Shown here piece by piece: positions 1-13,277 of a stretch of 64,000 nt of DNA. Position numbers and translations under genes: made by a program. Source of the DNA: Epiperipatus broadwayi. Taxonomy: Eukaryota > Onychophora > Udeonychophora > Euonychophora > Peripatidae. Each line of letters starts with the position of its first letter. The first letter of the stretch is position 1. The DNA is taken from the NCBI GenBank assembly GCA_028023455.1, contig JAQFVV010012423.1, positions 3,955,753-4,019,752 of the forward strand, read 5' to 3'. The notes below the pieces were generated by a model that ran no database searches, had not been told where the DNA came from, and was given only the letters and a program-made list of their open reading frames with translations.

Positions 1-857
1 TAGTGCTTCATCATCATCAGTTATCCGTTCATAGCTTTCAGCCTTTTGTCTTTCAACCTCACAGGAGATCGCTTTAGGTGCATTGTCAAACTTAGTTCTC
101 ATGCAGCTAGAGATTCTTTTCTTCAAGCGTGGGCTCCCTGTTCTGCATATAGATAACTTACTAGTATTTTCTATAGGAGTTTCTTGGCATGGGGGTAAGA
201 TGCTTTATATTATTATATATTAATTACACACGTTTATTATTGCTTGTACACTTTAGCATTATTTTAATTTTTAGTGGTACTTTCTCTCTAGTAAATGCTT
301 TTTCACATTCGCTTGCTTTGATTTTTAGCGTCTCTCTTGGGATTCATCCTTTTCCAACCCAATTTGTTCTTCATACAGAGAAAATGTGTTATTTTCATAA
401 ATTAAGCTGTGCACTTATGTTCGTTTAAAAGTCGTTTCCTTTGATTTTGGTATTTTCCTGATCGACTTTGGCTTCCCCTCTCTCTAAAATCATTTTCAGG
501 GATATCATCTTCAGTCCTAGCCAATAATTTGCACTATCTCATGTCTACTAAGTCTTTTTATCTTGATAATCACTAGCAAAGTTACTCTCCCCTTACTTTC
601 CCTTCTCTCTCTCTTCTTTCATTTCTGCTACATCTCCCAATTCTGGAATACATGCTGTGATAATGTTTTCTTCTTTGTCGGCTATTTGACTTCTTTGTAG
701 CAGGTTTTCTTTATTTCATATATTTCCTCTCTGATCTCCCTTTGGACTTCACAGACTTCTTGGAATTTTGCTGCCTAATTCTAAAATCAACTTCATAAAC
801 CTTTTTGTCATCACATTCTTTCCTTGACTTTCTACCTTCTCTACTAAGGTCTTAACT

Positions 858-1172
858 TCAACCTTTCATTATAACCCTATCTTGATTATTTCTCCTCTTG
901 ACCAGTCTGTAAAGTTTCCTTGAATTCTCCCGTAACTTTATATTTATGCTGGTTGGTGATTGGAGTGTACCTGAAATTTCTTTAATTTGGGCCTCAAATC
1001 TTTGGTCAATTTTTCTGATACCTTTCCTCCATTTTCTGTCTGTATCTTTTATGCCATTCTTCCATTTTCTGATCCATTTTTTATTCCATTCCTCCATTTT
1101 CTGATCCCGTTTTTTATTCCATTCCTCCGTTTGCTGATCCCTTTCCTCTGCACCGTCTAAGCTGTCTCAGCA
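858..1172 (-). pseudogene. Decayed coiled-coil (possibly Gag-like) coding fragment with 33-bp repeats
   Basis: The minus strand has an open frame at 1097-858 (79 aa) that continues upstream without a stop to about 1172. It is rich in E, K, W, Q and R. Its N-terminal part is built from an 11-codon (33-bp) tandem repeat of the type RDQKMEEWNKK. After two good units the repeat continues better in another frame, which points to a small frameshift in an A run. Downstream on the minus strand, scattered frames still read as charged helical sequence, for example EVKTLVEKVESQGK. This is the composition of a coiled-coil region, as seen in some retrotransposon Gag proteins, and resembles the unit at 16.3-18.0 kb in character only. 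No nucleocapsid, protease or RT follows. The family is not recognised and a function is not claimed. Confidence 0.35.
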
Positions 1173-1250
1173 ACCAGTTAAATCCCAGCCTTCCTAAAGC
1201 TTAATCTCCATCGGTGTCTGTTCCGATATTTTGTAACTAAATTCTCTCTG

Positions 1251-2330
1251 GGCATAGCTACAGTTTTGTTATCTTGTACAATCCTTTTCAAAATTTTTAT
1301 TATTTCGTACCTAATAAAGGTTTGATTTTTTAAAAAACTTTCTTTTGTAGTTCTTTAATACGGCTGTTTGCTGATCTCCCCCTTCAAGAACGACTGGTTC
1401 ACTTCCATCCCAACTCTATGCCTAACTCACTAATATATCTATAAGCCTACACCTTCATCTCCATGTTCATTCAACATATAATGGATTTAAAAAAAAATTT
1501 TTTCATCTCCCTACTTTTTATTTTAGGAGGCATATGGGAACTTTTTATTTAAAAAAAAATCCCTTTTCTTTTTCTTTTCTTTTTTTTTTTTTTTTTTTAG
1601 CTTTAATAACATATCGAAAATTTTAAAGAAAAAAATCCTTTTTTTTTTCATCTATATATCTAAAGTACAACACGTATTTTAATATTAAAAATGACTCAAT
1701 AAAAACTCAAGTCAACCCCAGTCTCTTCTTCCAGCTGTTTTTTTATTTTATTATATATATATACTTTTTTAAATGGATCATGCTTATGAATCCTCATTTA
1801 AATTACCCGTCTGCACCAATTTGAAACCTTTTAACTTTTTATTAATTTGTGACCATCACTTTTTATATATATTTCTTACTCATTTTAAACCACTCCAATT
1901 CATAAAAATACTTTGATAAAACAACGAGACCCCCCCCTTTTCTTTTTAATCTAAATCTCTTTTCTCTGCTCCCTATGACAATTTATAAAGAGGATGACTG
2001 TGAGTAACTTGATCAATCATCCTCGGGCGCCAGTCACTATGGTGAACAGGAAAGCATTCAAAATAAATTTAATAAATTTTTTTACTATATACACACAAAA
2101 GTCCATAACTCCGAGTATGTAGGTGTTTATCAAGGGGGCCTCACTTGGTCGTCCAAATTCTGTGAAAAAAATCTTACATATATATACATTATTTAAAAAA
2201 ATTGAACTCAAAATCATTAATTCCTGACCAAAAGAATTATAGAGAGGCTCCAGTAATCTCCTCAGGAAAGGGAAATGAGTTACAAGCCCCACGTATTTGG
2301 AAGCGTCCAAACACGAAAAAAAGAACATTA
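1251..2330. other. Homopolymer-rich AT DNA without a recognised gene
   Basis: The top strand is pyrimidine-rich. It holds long A and T runs near 1485-1500, 1546-1600 and 1630-1650 and a C run near 1931. The ORFs crossing it are low-complexity shadows. The base pattern near 1480-1700, with adjacent A and T runs, is also what poorly polished sequence looks like. No gene or RNA is supported. Confidence 0.5.
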
Positions 2331-2508
2331 TGTGCCGGTCAAAATATGCTTATCTATCTATTACCCACGAGAGCTGGAACTCACAATATGTCACTTCAAA
2401 CCCCAGTCAAGCCCGAGATTTTGGTCAGGGACCAGCCCGGATTCGAACCCACTCTCCAAGCCCCCGGAGATCAAACACCTAATGGACAACATAACAATGA
2501 TGGCACAC
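2331..2508 (-). mobile_element. tRNA-derived SINE, copy 1
   Basis: Read on the minus strand, about 178 bp run from a GTGCCATCA head to a tail ending in ...TTTTGACCGGCACA. A clear RNA polymerase III B box, GGGTTCGAATC, is the complement of 2440-2450. The stretch before it, with GGGGGCTTGGAGAGTG, resembles the variable arm and T arm of a tRNA-Leu-type gene; the A box is degenerate. A second copy lies on the plus strand at 57890-58072 and matches along its whole length, which fixes both ends. The moderately high GC stands out from the AT-rich surroundings. A SINE has no coding role, so the short ORFs here are shadows. Confidence 0.75.
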
Positions 2509-5500
2509 GAGAATTAATTCTTAATCCAAGCCCACTAGCAAATTGGAGAAACAAAAGACTCATGGACTTAAACATCTATATAAACAACTTAAACACTAAA
2601 GACATTCCAAAGATAAAATCTAAGATAATTAGTTAATAGGGGTTTTACTAATGAAAAGCTATGGACAATTAGTGAATTGGATTGATTTAATAATGAGACA
2701 GAAACTGATATATGATGAATTAAAAATATATTTATTGACAATTGTTGTTGGCAAATGACGCTTGGCATTTTATTTATAAAGTAACATTACCTAGCTATTT
2801 AAACAATAATTGATACATTAAGGCTAATATTATTTAATTGGCTCCAATATTATTTAATGGAAGCAAATACCCTACTATATAACTAATCACTACATTAACT
2901 TTTACCAGTTATGCCCTTTCATCATCAGTTAACATGTGGCTATTGTACATGAAATCTAACAAAGTCTGGAGGCGAAACTTAATAATACATCTGACTATAA
3001 TAATTTTATATATCAACTATGAGGCTTATAAAGCATCCCAGATAGCTTTAGATTGAACGGGTTTTCAAGATTGCTTTGGATCAATGCCGTTTTCAAGACT
3101 GCACATTATATGAGATGAAGATGTTGGCTATAACGATTTTACTTAATACGCTCGGCACAAGCTAAAATATAATAATAAAGTGGCTCTTGCGGATGGAAGA
3201 ATAGTTTTAGGGTTTTGTGACAAACAATCAAAGTTTCACCCAGTAACCGGTCGTCATGCAGCAAAAGGGAACCTTTATTTGGTTCATAAATGAAGCGGGG
3301 GACTTATGTAAGCTAATCTGGCCCGTAGCTCCAGACACGCTACTGCACTACCCTATAAGAGAAGATGTGCTTGGCAATGCTGTGGCAAAATCCATCTTAT
3401 ATATAAAACAGCACGAGAAAAATATTAATAAAGTTTCACATCCGCCAAGCCGAAGGATATTATAAATGAAATATCACATATTAAATGAACGCAAGTTTAT
3501 CAGCTTGATCAAAAGAGCCAACTCTTCTGTAGCATGAGAAATATGTATATGCTACTGATGGGAATATATACAAACTTTACTTTATCCCGTTCAATCTCTT
3601 TAGTTATCTATAACTACTAAACTTTTAAAAAGGAGGAAAAGTATATTTAATAAGGGACTTACGAATACTTTACTAAAAAAATATACTTATGATTGCACTC
3701 CAGGCTAGTTTAATCTTTAGTAATATAATAATTAAAGGTTGAAAAGCCACATTTTATATTTATATTAATTAATTTACTAAATGACAAAATATGAATTTGG
3801 GTTTCGAAACAGCGCACGAAATGACGCTATATAAATAATAATACGAAGATGTTAAATTTATATGTTTAAAAACATATTCTATAATTAAATGCACGCCATT
3901 TTGAAACATAGGCACAACTAATAATAATTAAAAATAAGCAAAAGAAAAGCAAAATATAACTGCAGTGATTAAGTTATATAGCAAAACATTAATTAACACA
4001 GAAATTTACAAAAGTATTTCATATTATAGAATTTAAAGATTATTTGAAAAACAATTTAGAAAGAAGTTTCGATAATATGTTTAGCTAACCTGTTTTTTGA
4101 AGAAATCATGATTGTTTTTGAAATTCACAGAGCTCTAATATTTTAAATAATATTATAACAGTTCTATAGCTGGACTGGATAGATTCGAGCTGGAACAAAG
4201 GTGAGTTCTTTGGCGGCTTATGGCATGTTCTTGTTCAGTTGCGAGACGATTTAAAATGGTGTTGGAACGAAGGCAATTCCCTTTTAGTGGCTTATGACAT
4301 CTTTTATTTGGTGTAAGCTTGTTGGTTGTTGCTTCGGCATTTGATGGATTGAACTCGGCATTCCATCACGGGAACGGCATCAAAATTGTGCATGACTTTA
4401 GCCAGACATGGTAAAATTAAACAATTTATAACTTGGATAATAATAGCTCTTCAAAATCAAGATGGAGTATATCTTCCCGCTTAAAATAAGCCTATTTATA
4501 CATTTTGACTAAACTTTAACACCTTTTGGATTTAATTAGCATTAGGACAAGTGACTTTTAATTAAACAAAATAACGTAATTTAATTTCTACAAAGCAGAT
4601 ATTTTCTCAAAGTGTTATATTAAGTTGCTAAAAATTATTAAGCTATATAAATTATATAATTTGATTCGGTTTCATTAATTAAATTCACCTTTAGGTGGTA
4701 TTATAAGAATGATGAAGGATAGCAGAAGAAAAAGTATTCTGATTTAATAATTAAAAGTCTTTTTTGCAAACCCCCCCAATACGTTAATTAGATTTTACCT
4801 TTTTATTTGAAGTCATCTATTCGAAGTGTTGTTTTCACAAAATTATCATTTTTAATTACAAATGGATGATTTTTATTTTACTGAAATAAATAACTTTTAA
4901 CATATTTGTTCTTACAATATTATTTGTTTTTTAATTTTAACCTAGAATAATAATATTATTTGTTTATTAAAAAAAGGGCAAATTTAAAGAAAATACTTTA
5001 GTTTCAATTATATATGTAAAACATTAAATCAGAAAACCGTTAAATATAATTTAAAGAAAAGGTTTTACAGGATCTTTATTTAAACTTAAATATATATATA
5101 TCATTCCAATGTTTAGCTTATTCATCCAATACAAATATAATAGTGAATATAATTAAGAATTGACTGAAAATTAATAAAACATTTTATAATAAATTATGAG
5201 CATTTCTCTGCTATAATTTTATCAAACCTGTCTAATTATAGCGTGTTTTCGTATGTAAATGGATGATGCAATTCAAGCAGCCATTATAGCAAAGTTTTCC
5301 TGCTCAACTTATATATAACATTTTTACATTTAACATTTTTATATTTAAGATAGGTTCGAAACTAGTTCAGACGAGTAGGTCAGTACCAAACTGCGGCTAA
5401 ACAACCTTATATCAATGACCATATATAGATAAACAGCTTATAGCATGAGACAGCCATGAAAAAGCTAAGATGAGTTCAATCATTATTTTTGTGTTATGTC

Positions 5501-5600
5501 ATTCATTTCAGTGTCAACCATGTAATCATCCACATGGTTGATAGAGATGTTTGTAGGAGTTGCAGTAATGTTAAGAAATATACTGTTCAAGGATTAAAAA
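2509..5600. other. Unrecognised non-coding DNA with GC-richer patches
   Basis: No supported gene. Two patches are less AT-rich than the background: about 3050-3460 and about 4170-4430. The second contains an imperfect tandem duplication of roughly 80-90 bp, with GGAACAAAGG...GGCGGCTTATGGCAT repeated as GGAACGAAGG...GTGGCTTATGACAT. A 69-aa ORF at 3256-3465 has no recognisable motif. A GGTTCGAAAC string near 5353 resembles a polymerase III B box but lacks a partner A box. Confidence 0.4.
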
Positions 5601-8600
5601 ATATTTTATTATATAATGTATTATTAATAAAATAAAACAAATTGTTTAAAATAAAATATTAAATGTATGTTAAAATACATTATTAATTGTCATATGAAAT
5701 AATGTATAAGTTGTAATAGTCATTAAAATTATTTTAATTTAGGAGAAACTGATAAAATATATTAAAATCATCTCTTATCAAATAATAGATTGCAAAACAA
5801 GTCAATTAAAAATAAGGGGAAAAAAAACAGAATAAGCCTGGTTAAATAACAGATTGGAAAACAAAAAAAATGGGCAATTAAAATCTTTTGAAAATTAACC
5901 AATAAACATGTTTTCAAATATTTTATAATTAAAATATAAACATATTAAAAAGAAGAGCAAGATCAAACATGTTGAAATCTGGTTAGGGGTATTCAAAAAC
6001 AGAAAGAAATAAAACTTACATAATCCATTTTTTTATAGCAGCCATTCCAGGTTCTCACTTTATTTAAGCAACATCAGACCTTTATTATGCTGATTGAGCT
6101 GCTAATCTACTCTGGAAACCTGGAATCTAACATTATAACCAATTAAAATGAATTATTACCATCTTGAATATATTAAAGTATGGCAACAGAATATGGGTTT
6201 TGTATGCTTTTTTTTAAAAAAAAAAATATTTAGATTTGTCTTAACCTATTTTAAGTATATTTTAATATATTTATTTCTAACATATTTTATAAAACAAATA
6301 CTTTGTTAAAAAATATTTAGACATTATTCTAACCATTTTAATTAATCTGTACAAACTTTATGAAATTAATACTTTGTTAAAAAAAGAAAGCATTTGTGGT
6401 TAAAATCAAAATTCACTTTATTTTCTTTAATATACATGTTAACTAAAGTTTTCTTTGTAAAAAAAAAAAATAATTTTGTTTTGAAATTATTAGTTAAATA
6501 AAAATAAAAATAATGAAATATGTAATATTTGTTAAATGGAAGTATCTATTCTGAAAAAAGGTAAAATAAAGAAACCAAATGATAAATAATATAATTGTAA
6601 GTAGTTTCAAGTTAATAATTTAATTGTGTCAATTGGATTTATTTGTTCATAGTTAACCCTTCTTTTGATTGGTAACAATTGCATGTTGTATAGGTGATTT
6701 TATATTATATATGCAATTGTTTGTTTACTCTTGAAAAGTTAAAAGTATTTTGGTATTTATATGGAAACTGTGATCTTGTTTTATAGATTTAGAGATCAGT
6801 CTCAAAACGAGACATCTCTGGAGAAGTCAGAATTTTATTGAATCAGGATTATCATAGAAAAAAGTAATGGTTATAATTATTCTCCTATTGAAGAAATGTA
6901 ATGATACTAAGAAACATTTGAGTTAACTAAACTTTTTTATATTTATGAGATTGCTCATATGCAGAAATATATTTTAATTATATTAAAGATTAAAGGTTGG
7001 CTGAGTGATAAATGTATTTGATTATAAAACTATATCAATATTATCAATGTGATGAATATTAATGTTTAAAATTAATTAAAGAAATATTGGACACCCTATT
7101 AATAGTTATAGTTTCTTTTCCATGCATGTGAACTAAATCAATAATATAGAAGATTGTAGAAATGTTTTTTGAACAAAAGAGAAAGGTATATTTTGACTGA
7201 CAATTATATATTAAAGTATTGTTGTTCCAATGTATTAACCTTTTAAATGTATTATTCTCTGGTCTATATATTTATTCCATATCCAGTCATTGGGAGTAAC
7301 TTGTGTTTTTTAGTATCTATTTAGGCATTGTGAGTAGATGCTGTGTAGCAATCATCATCATTATTTTAAAGAAAATATTGTTTGTATGTGTGTGTCTATC
7401 TACTTCTTTCTTTTTAATATCTGGTGAAACTCATATAAATTTAGATAAATGTAAACAATTAAAACATATTTAATCTGACTATTACAATTTGCATGTGGTT
7501 GATATGCTTATTAAAATATAATGAAATTTTATAATGCTCTGTGTGGGAGAAATAGCTTAAAAGTCTGGTGACATTATAGTAAAATAAAGATGAATAAAAC
7601 ATATTAATTAGGATATTTAATATTTTAGAGCATATTTTGATACTATTTTAAACAACCTTTCTTTAATGTATGGTCTGTCTTAGCAACACATATAGAAATA
7701 ATCACACGTCATATTACATGTATTGCATATTGAATATTAAAATTTTTATTTCTAAAAGTCTGAGAAAATATCTCATTTTGATTTTTTTTTCTAATTTTAA
7801 TATATTATGGTCTCATTTAACTGAACATGAAGACACTGAATCTTTCAATGAGTATTATAAAATTAAATAAACTCTCCAAAAGGCAGATAATACCCTTCTT
7901 TTAGCAATTATTGTTATATATGCTTAATGTACTTATATATAAGTGATATCATCTTTCTTTTGAAGAGGTTATTTGCATTACATAACTCTTTGGAAGCCTC
8001 AGTTACTTTCTATTCAGTTACATATAATCTAAAGTATTTATTATTTACAGATATTATTGTCATTTGTAAATAAAGCATATTTCTTTAAATTAATTTGACT
8101 TTCATATTTTTGCATTCTCATATCATCATCTAATTGGTAATTTATATCACATTTATTTTACAAAATGATATTTTAGATTTATTTTACAATATGACTAACA
8201 ATAGACTAGACTTTAATATTATTGCTTAAAAATAATATTTTTTAGAAATAATAAAAGTTATAATCAATAAATTTTGACTTACTTTATACAAAATAGTTAG
8301 TTACTCGTGCATATCTTAGCATAGAATTATATTATTTACATCAGTATATAATATATTCATTTATATCTTTGAAATATAAAACTTAGTTATGGTAAGATGT
8401 ACTTGGGTACATTATAATGTCCATTTTATCTAGCTACATCAATTTAAAGTTTATTTATAATTAATAATTATTTATAAATCCCTGAGATATCATTAACTCC
8501 TATTTATTTATAATTATTTATTTATTATAAAACTCTATAAGACTTTTTAAAAAGTATTCATTTAGCTTAATTTGTTAAATGTGTTTATGCTAACCTCTTA

Positions 8601-10260
8601 CTTATATACCATTACAATTTGGTATCTAATGTATTAGCCATTATTGATTATTATTTTAGTCTACTTTTATACCTTTATACTAACATTACTATATTAAATA
8701 AATGAAATATTTTCAATCCCAAGGCAAAATAAAACTTTTATAGAAAAATTCAGACCATAATTTTTTTTACCTCAATTTATATATAGAAACTAATCTTAAA
8801 GTACTTTGGAGAGAAAGCATGAGGATTTTAAAACAATCATATTGCTTTATTAAAGCTGTATTTCAAATTACTTTTATATTATTTTATCATGTGTTTTGGA
8901 TTTAGAATATTTTATTTAATTAATACATTAATGTTGGAGTATTAATTTTGTTGTAAAATATTAACTGCTATGAAGTTTATATTTACAAAATTAGTTATTT
9001 GGTTTGGTATTGATAAGCTGTAAATTAAAAATGTTCATGAATGTCAATTAAAATAATATAAAGCTATTTGAAATATAACTTTAATAAAGTAATATGATGC
9101 TTTCTCTCCAAAGTGCTTAAGATTAGTCTTAATATATAAACAGAGGTAAAGAGAAAAGTCAGTGCAATATTTTCTCTAAAAAGGTGTTATTTTGTGTTTT
9201 GAATTGAGAGTATTCCATTTAGTTAATGTAATATTGTTGGAGTATTAATTCATATATATTAGATTATATTAACTGTGGCAAAGTTTATATTTATATACAT
9301 CTAATGGAAGTTACTTAAGCTTCCTCTAGCTGTAAAATAAATAAACTCACTACATTTACATTAGCTAAAGACTGTCCCATTTTCAACTATCTTTACACTT
9401 ATAATAAATTATAAGTCAAATTAATAAATAAATATTAAATCCGCATAGCATTTAATATACGTAAATAGAATTTTACAAGCTTTATCTAGTTGTCAGATAA
9501 ACAATTGTAAAACTTATGTACCTGAAATCTATACTTATAGTATAACGGTTTCACCACAAAAGCTCCTACAGAAATTACTCTATTTTTTATATAGTTTTCT
9601 TATGTAAAAATGGTTGTTTTATTTATTTAACAGTTAGAAGTCACCAGTTCTGTTTATACACATTAAACAAACACTTTTTTCAATTTAAGTATCAATTTTA
9701 GTCAATTTTCTGTGTATTTTGATTAAATTAATTAATTACCCCCTCCCCCAAGACTTTTTATAAAATATGTGATATCTTTGATTTATGATGTATTTTGGGT
9801 CATCAATTTATATTTATATGTTCACTAAAAAAGAAAAGATGTATATTTATTTTTTAATTAGATATTTATTTTTTGTTGGAAGATAGACAACAGGGGAAGT
9901 AATTATTAACTATTAAAACTATATATACTGTATAGCCACAAGGCACAAAAAAATTGCTTTAGGCTTGGTAAAGAGAGAGTTAATTGAATTCCCATAGTGT
10001 GAGTACAATGTGTTTGTATGTATTTTCTTTTTAATATTTTATGTTGTTTATTAAAAGAAAAAAATAATAAGTTAATAACCGTAATGTATAAATACAATGA
10101 AAAAAAAATAAAACAGATTAAAATATTGTTCACAATAAAAATAAAAAAGTCAAAGTTGACAGAATTGTAAAGTAACATAAGTTATTAAATTATTAAAGTT
10201 AATAAGCAATCATCATTTGCTCTGAAACAAATTCAAATTCATAAAGATACAGTATTTGTC
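5601..10260. other. AT-rich DNA with degenerate local duplications, no gene seen
   Basis: Long AT-rich stretch. Visible structure: a small foldback at about 6045-6126 (TTCCAGGTT paired with AACCTGGAA); an imperfect ~85-bp tandem duplication at about 6225-6385; a direct duplication of about 110 bp (8885-9000 against 9190-9300, both with GTTGGAGTATTAATT); and an inverted pair (about 8772-8818 against 9100-9150, built on CTTTGGAGAGAAAGCAT and its complement). ORFs of 60-90 aa here are AT-rich shadows. Confidence 0.5.
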
Positions 10261-10263
10261 AAG

Positions 10264-10350
10264 CATTGGTGGTCGAGAGATTCGCGTCAGCGGCTTTACA
10301 AGCAGTTGTCCCGGGTTGACGGAATCGCTTCCCGGCTGATGCTATGACAC
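10264..10350 (+). repeat. Possible tRNA-derived SINE fragment
   Basis: An isolated GC-rich island of about 85 bp in very AT-rich DNA. GGTGGTCGAGAGATTCGCG resembles the D-arm/A-box region of a tRNA-Leu or tRNA-Ser gene. About 45 nt later CCCGGGTTGACGG resembles a decayed B box and T arm. It cannot fold as a full tRNA by inspection, so a degraded SINE head is more likely than a tRNA gene. Confidence 0.35.
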
Positions 10351-11329
10351 GTCGGGAAAAAAAAGATACATTTTTTCAAATGTTTTCTTTTTTGATCTCT
10401 TTATTTTAATTATTGTTGATCAATAAACATGTAGTTAGAAATTACTTAGAATAGATGTTAAGTTTAAAGGTGAATAGCTGGAAAATATTAAACAACACAT
10501 TGTTTAATAAATATTTTTTGATAAACACTGATAGTTAGTTATAAAAGGCCGTGATAAAGGATTTGAAACAGAATATCTGTCTAATACAGAGAATGGATCT
10601 AAAACTATCTCAAAAAGTATGAGAGGGAAGTCATCATCAAACAGGATTGGTTCATGGCAGCTTTGCATATTAAAGTCTGCACAGCTGGAAATACTTGCTA
10701 ATGAGTTTAATATTTTATTATTATAAAACAAATGCATAAAATGATAAAATACACTTGTAATTCATGTCTTAGTATAACTGTCTAGTCTTTCCCAATAGGT
10801 ATTCATCTCCACACTAGAATGCATCTCTATAAGAGATAAGTTGATAAGATCCAGTCCTACTTTGAAGAAAAAAGACACTCATCATCATTTGAAAAAAAAA
10901 AATTATCTGGTACATAAATTGAAACTACCATCACCAACTTCGTCTAAAATTTAATAAATACTAAAATAGGACAAACCAAGGACTTTTTAATAGAATATTT
11001 ATTTTCCAGCCAATAATAACAGAACTAGTGATTACTTATTAGACTTTTTCTTCATTAGCTAGTCAAAAATAAAATTTCAGGATTATTAAAGTGACTAAAT
11101 TATTTATTTTCTAGCTAAAAATAGGGAAACTAAGTAAGCAGAATCCTTGGTGTATGTAAGACTGTTTTGTATATACATCACATATGACAAAATTTTGTTA
11201 ATATTATATGTTTATGAACTAACATTTATTTATCTATTTTTTTATTATATTTAATATTAATCCAGCTTATTCTGACATGTATTATATTATCTGTTCAAGG
11301 TAATACTATAAATAAATGATCAAACAAAA
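10351..11329. other. AT-rich DNA, nothing recognised
   Basis: No coding potential beyond a 77-aa shadow frame at 10504-10737 (minus). No RNA gene, tandem array or terminal repeats seen. Confidence 0.5.
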
Positions 11330-11334
11330 TGTTA

Positions 11335-11492
11335 TTGAAATAAACAACTATTAATAACAATATTATAATATTTTACGAACCAGATTTCACCTCCATTGAG
11401 ACCTTCTTAAGGTCTTGAGAAGGTCTCAGTAAAGGTGAAAGCCAGTTTGATAAATATTATAATATAGTTACAGTGTTTATTTCAATCTTATT
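11335..11492. repeat. Foldback (palindromic) element of about 160 bp
   Basis: The two halves are inverted copies. TTGAAATAAAC near 11336 pairs with GTTTATTTCAA near 11486, TATTATAATATTT pairs with ATATTATAATA, TTTCACCT pairs with AGGTGAAA, and GAGACCTTCT pairs with AGAAGGTCTC around a short centre near 11415. Such hairpins are typical of MITEs or foldback elements; a miRNA-like hairpin is possible but the extreme length argues for a transposon relic. Confidence 0.6.
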
Positions 11493-12893
11493 TTGATTGA
11501 TTGTTTATTTATGTATTTGTGATTACTTTATGGACAAATAATAATGTATATTTGACAATTATAGTAAGTAAGTAAGATAATATCAATGTGTTATGCAATT
11601 TTAATTGATCATTAAAACAACAATCAGACATGGAAGATAAATAAATAAATATTTTAGTTTATTGTAATAAATATAGATTGCAATGAAAGTTATTAATAAA
11701 CCATTAAATTGAAGAATTGACCTTACATGTCTTATCAGTGGTTATGTTTTCCATTTACTAGAGTCCATTAGTTGAGAGTGTGCACTGATGCATCATATTA
11801 GTATTTCCATGTGGAATAAGATATTGCTGAATTTTGAATTTCAGCCTTTGTGTAATTCTTATTTGCATATTTCATCATTAAACTCAGTAGCTAAACTACA
11901 TAGTTAAGCATTGCAATATTGTGAGTGACGTTATTGTACCCAAACTACTGCTCAGTGTTTGCACAATGACCATCCAAAAGATAAATATCTGGATTCCCAA
12001 TCAAACAATAATAGATATTAGTTAATGCTACCAGCCTAAACAAATTAAAATATCCAATGAACCAGGTCTCTTACACCATAATCCTTTAATGTATTATTAG
12101 ATTAATATGTTTATTGTAGGGGCATATATCTATGTATGCGAACTATGATGAGCAGGAAATATTACAATGATCACTAACATTATTTGTAATAAACTTATAA
12201 ACTCTGCAATATTCTTCACTATGCTCATGACCAATCTTTGATTAAAGTTTACAAGTGGAGTCCTAGCTAAATAACAATATATATTTGTCATAAAATAATT
12301 TGATGATTTAACTAATTTGCTTTCTGTTAAAAACTTTAAATTGATAAAAAATGATTACAACACAAATAAAAATAATAATAAAAATTTCGAACCATTTGAA
12401 ACATAATTGTTTTAGAACTTGCAGATCAAATAAGTTATGGTGATTTATTTTATTTTTTACTTTAATAACAAAGCCAGTGTCATAAATTGTACATACTTAA
12501 TATTATTGTATTTTTACATGACATACAAATGAATACATATATAAAATATCCACATTCAATGCTATCTGGAGAAACATGCAAATAATTATACCCATCCACA
12601 TATCAATTCCACAATCCAATTCACTTTTAAACCAGAGAAGTAGAAACCCCTTTTTAGAGTCATTGTTTAAATTATGGGTTATTGTTTTTTTAAATATTTT
12701 TTAAAGAAATAATTTCCTAAAAAAACTGTTTATAAGTTATTTTTAAGTCTTGGCTTATTTACATTTTCAATTTTATAATAAATTTTAATCATAATATATA
12801 AATATTATTATAAATATTATATCAGTTTGATAAATAAAATTACATAATATTAAATAGATTAATTATGAAGCAGATTATTGTGATGCAATATTG
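11493..12893. other. AT-rich DNA, nothing recognised
   Basis: No gene, RNA or repeat boundary seen before the sharp start of the ~3 kb repeat at 12894. Confidence 0.45.
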
Positions 12894-13277
12894 TACCGGT
12901 CAAAATAGTATGCTCACTTAACAAGATTTAAATCCTAAGCAAAAGTATCTCGAATCCGATCATGCTCGAGATACACAGGTCTGGAGCAATCTTGAATTCT
13001 AACCTATTTGCCTATTCTATGAATCTCTGACCCAATGAACAACAATTCTGATGACACAGAAAAATTATTTTAAATCTGTGCCCATAAGCAAAGCGGTAAA
13101 GCATAAGATCAGACTGATGATGATGATCGAGATTGGAGTAGCCCAGGAATTACATTTACTATAGTTATTTATTCACTAATGCTAAGCTATTAGCTAAAGA
13201 AAATAGTTCTAAATATTAATTAGAAAATAATAATTCAAAAACAAACCAGGATTTACATGAAATTATATATATATAAA

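Noticed and set aside
2202-2636. 144-aa protein (plus strand)
   Set aside because: Lies across a minus-strand SINE; the frame is a by-product of its tRNA-derived sequence.
10264-10350. tRNA-Leu gene
   Set aside because: B box is broken (GGGTTGACGG) and no cloverleaf can be drawn.
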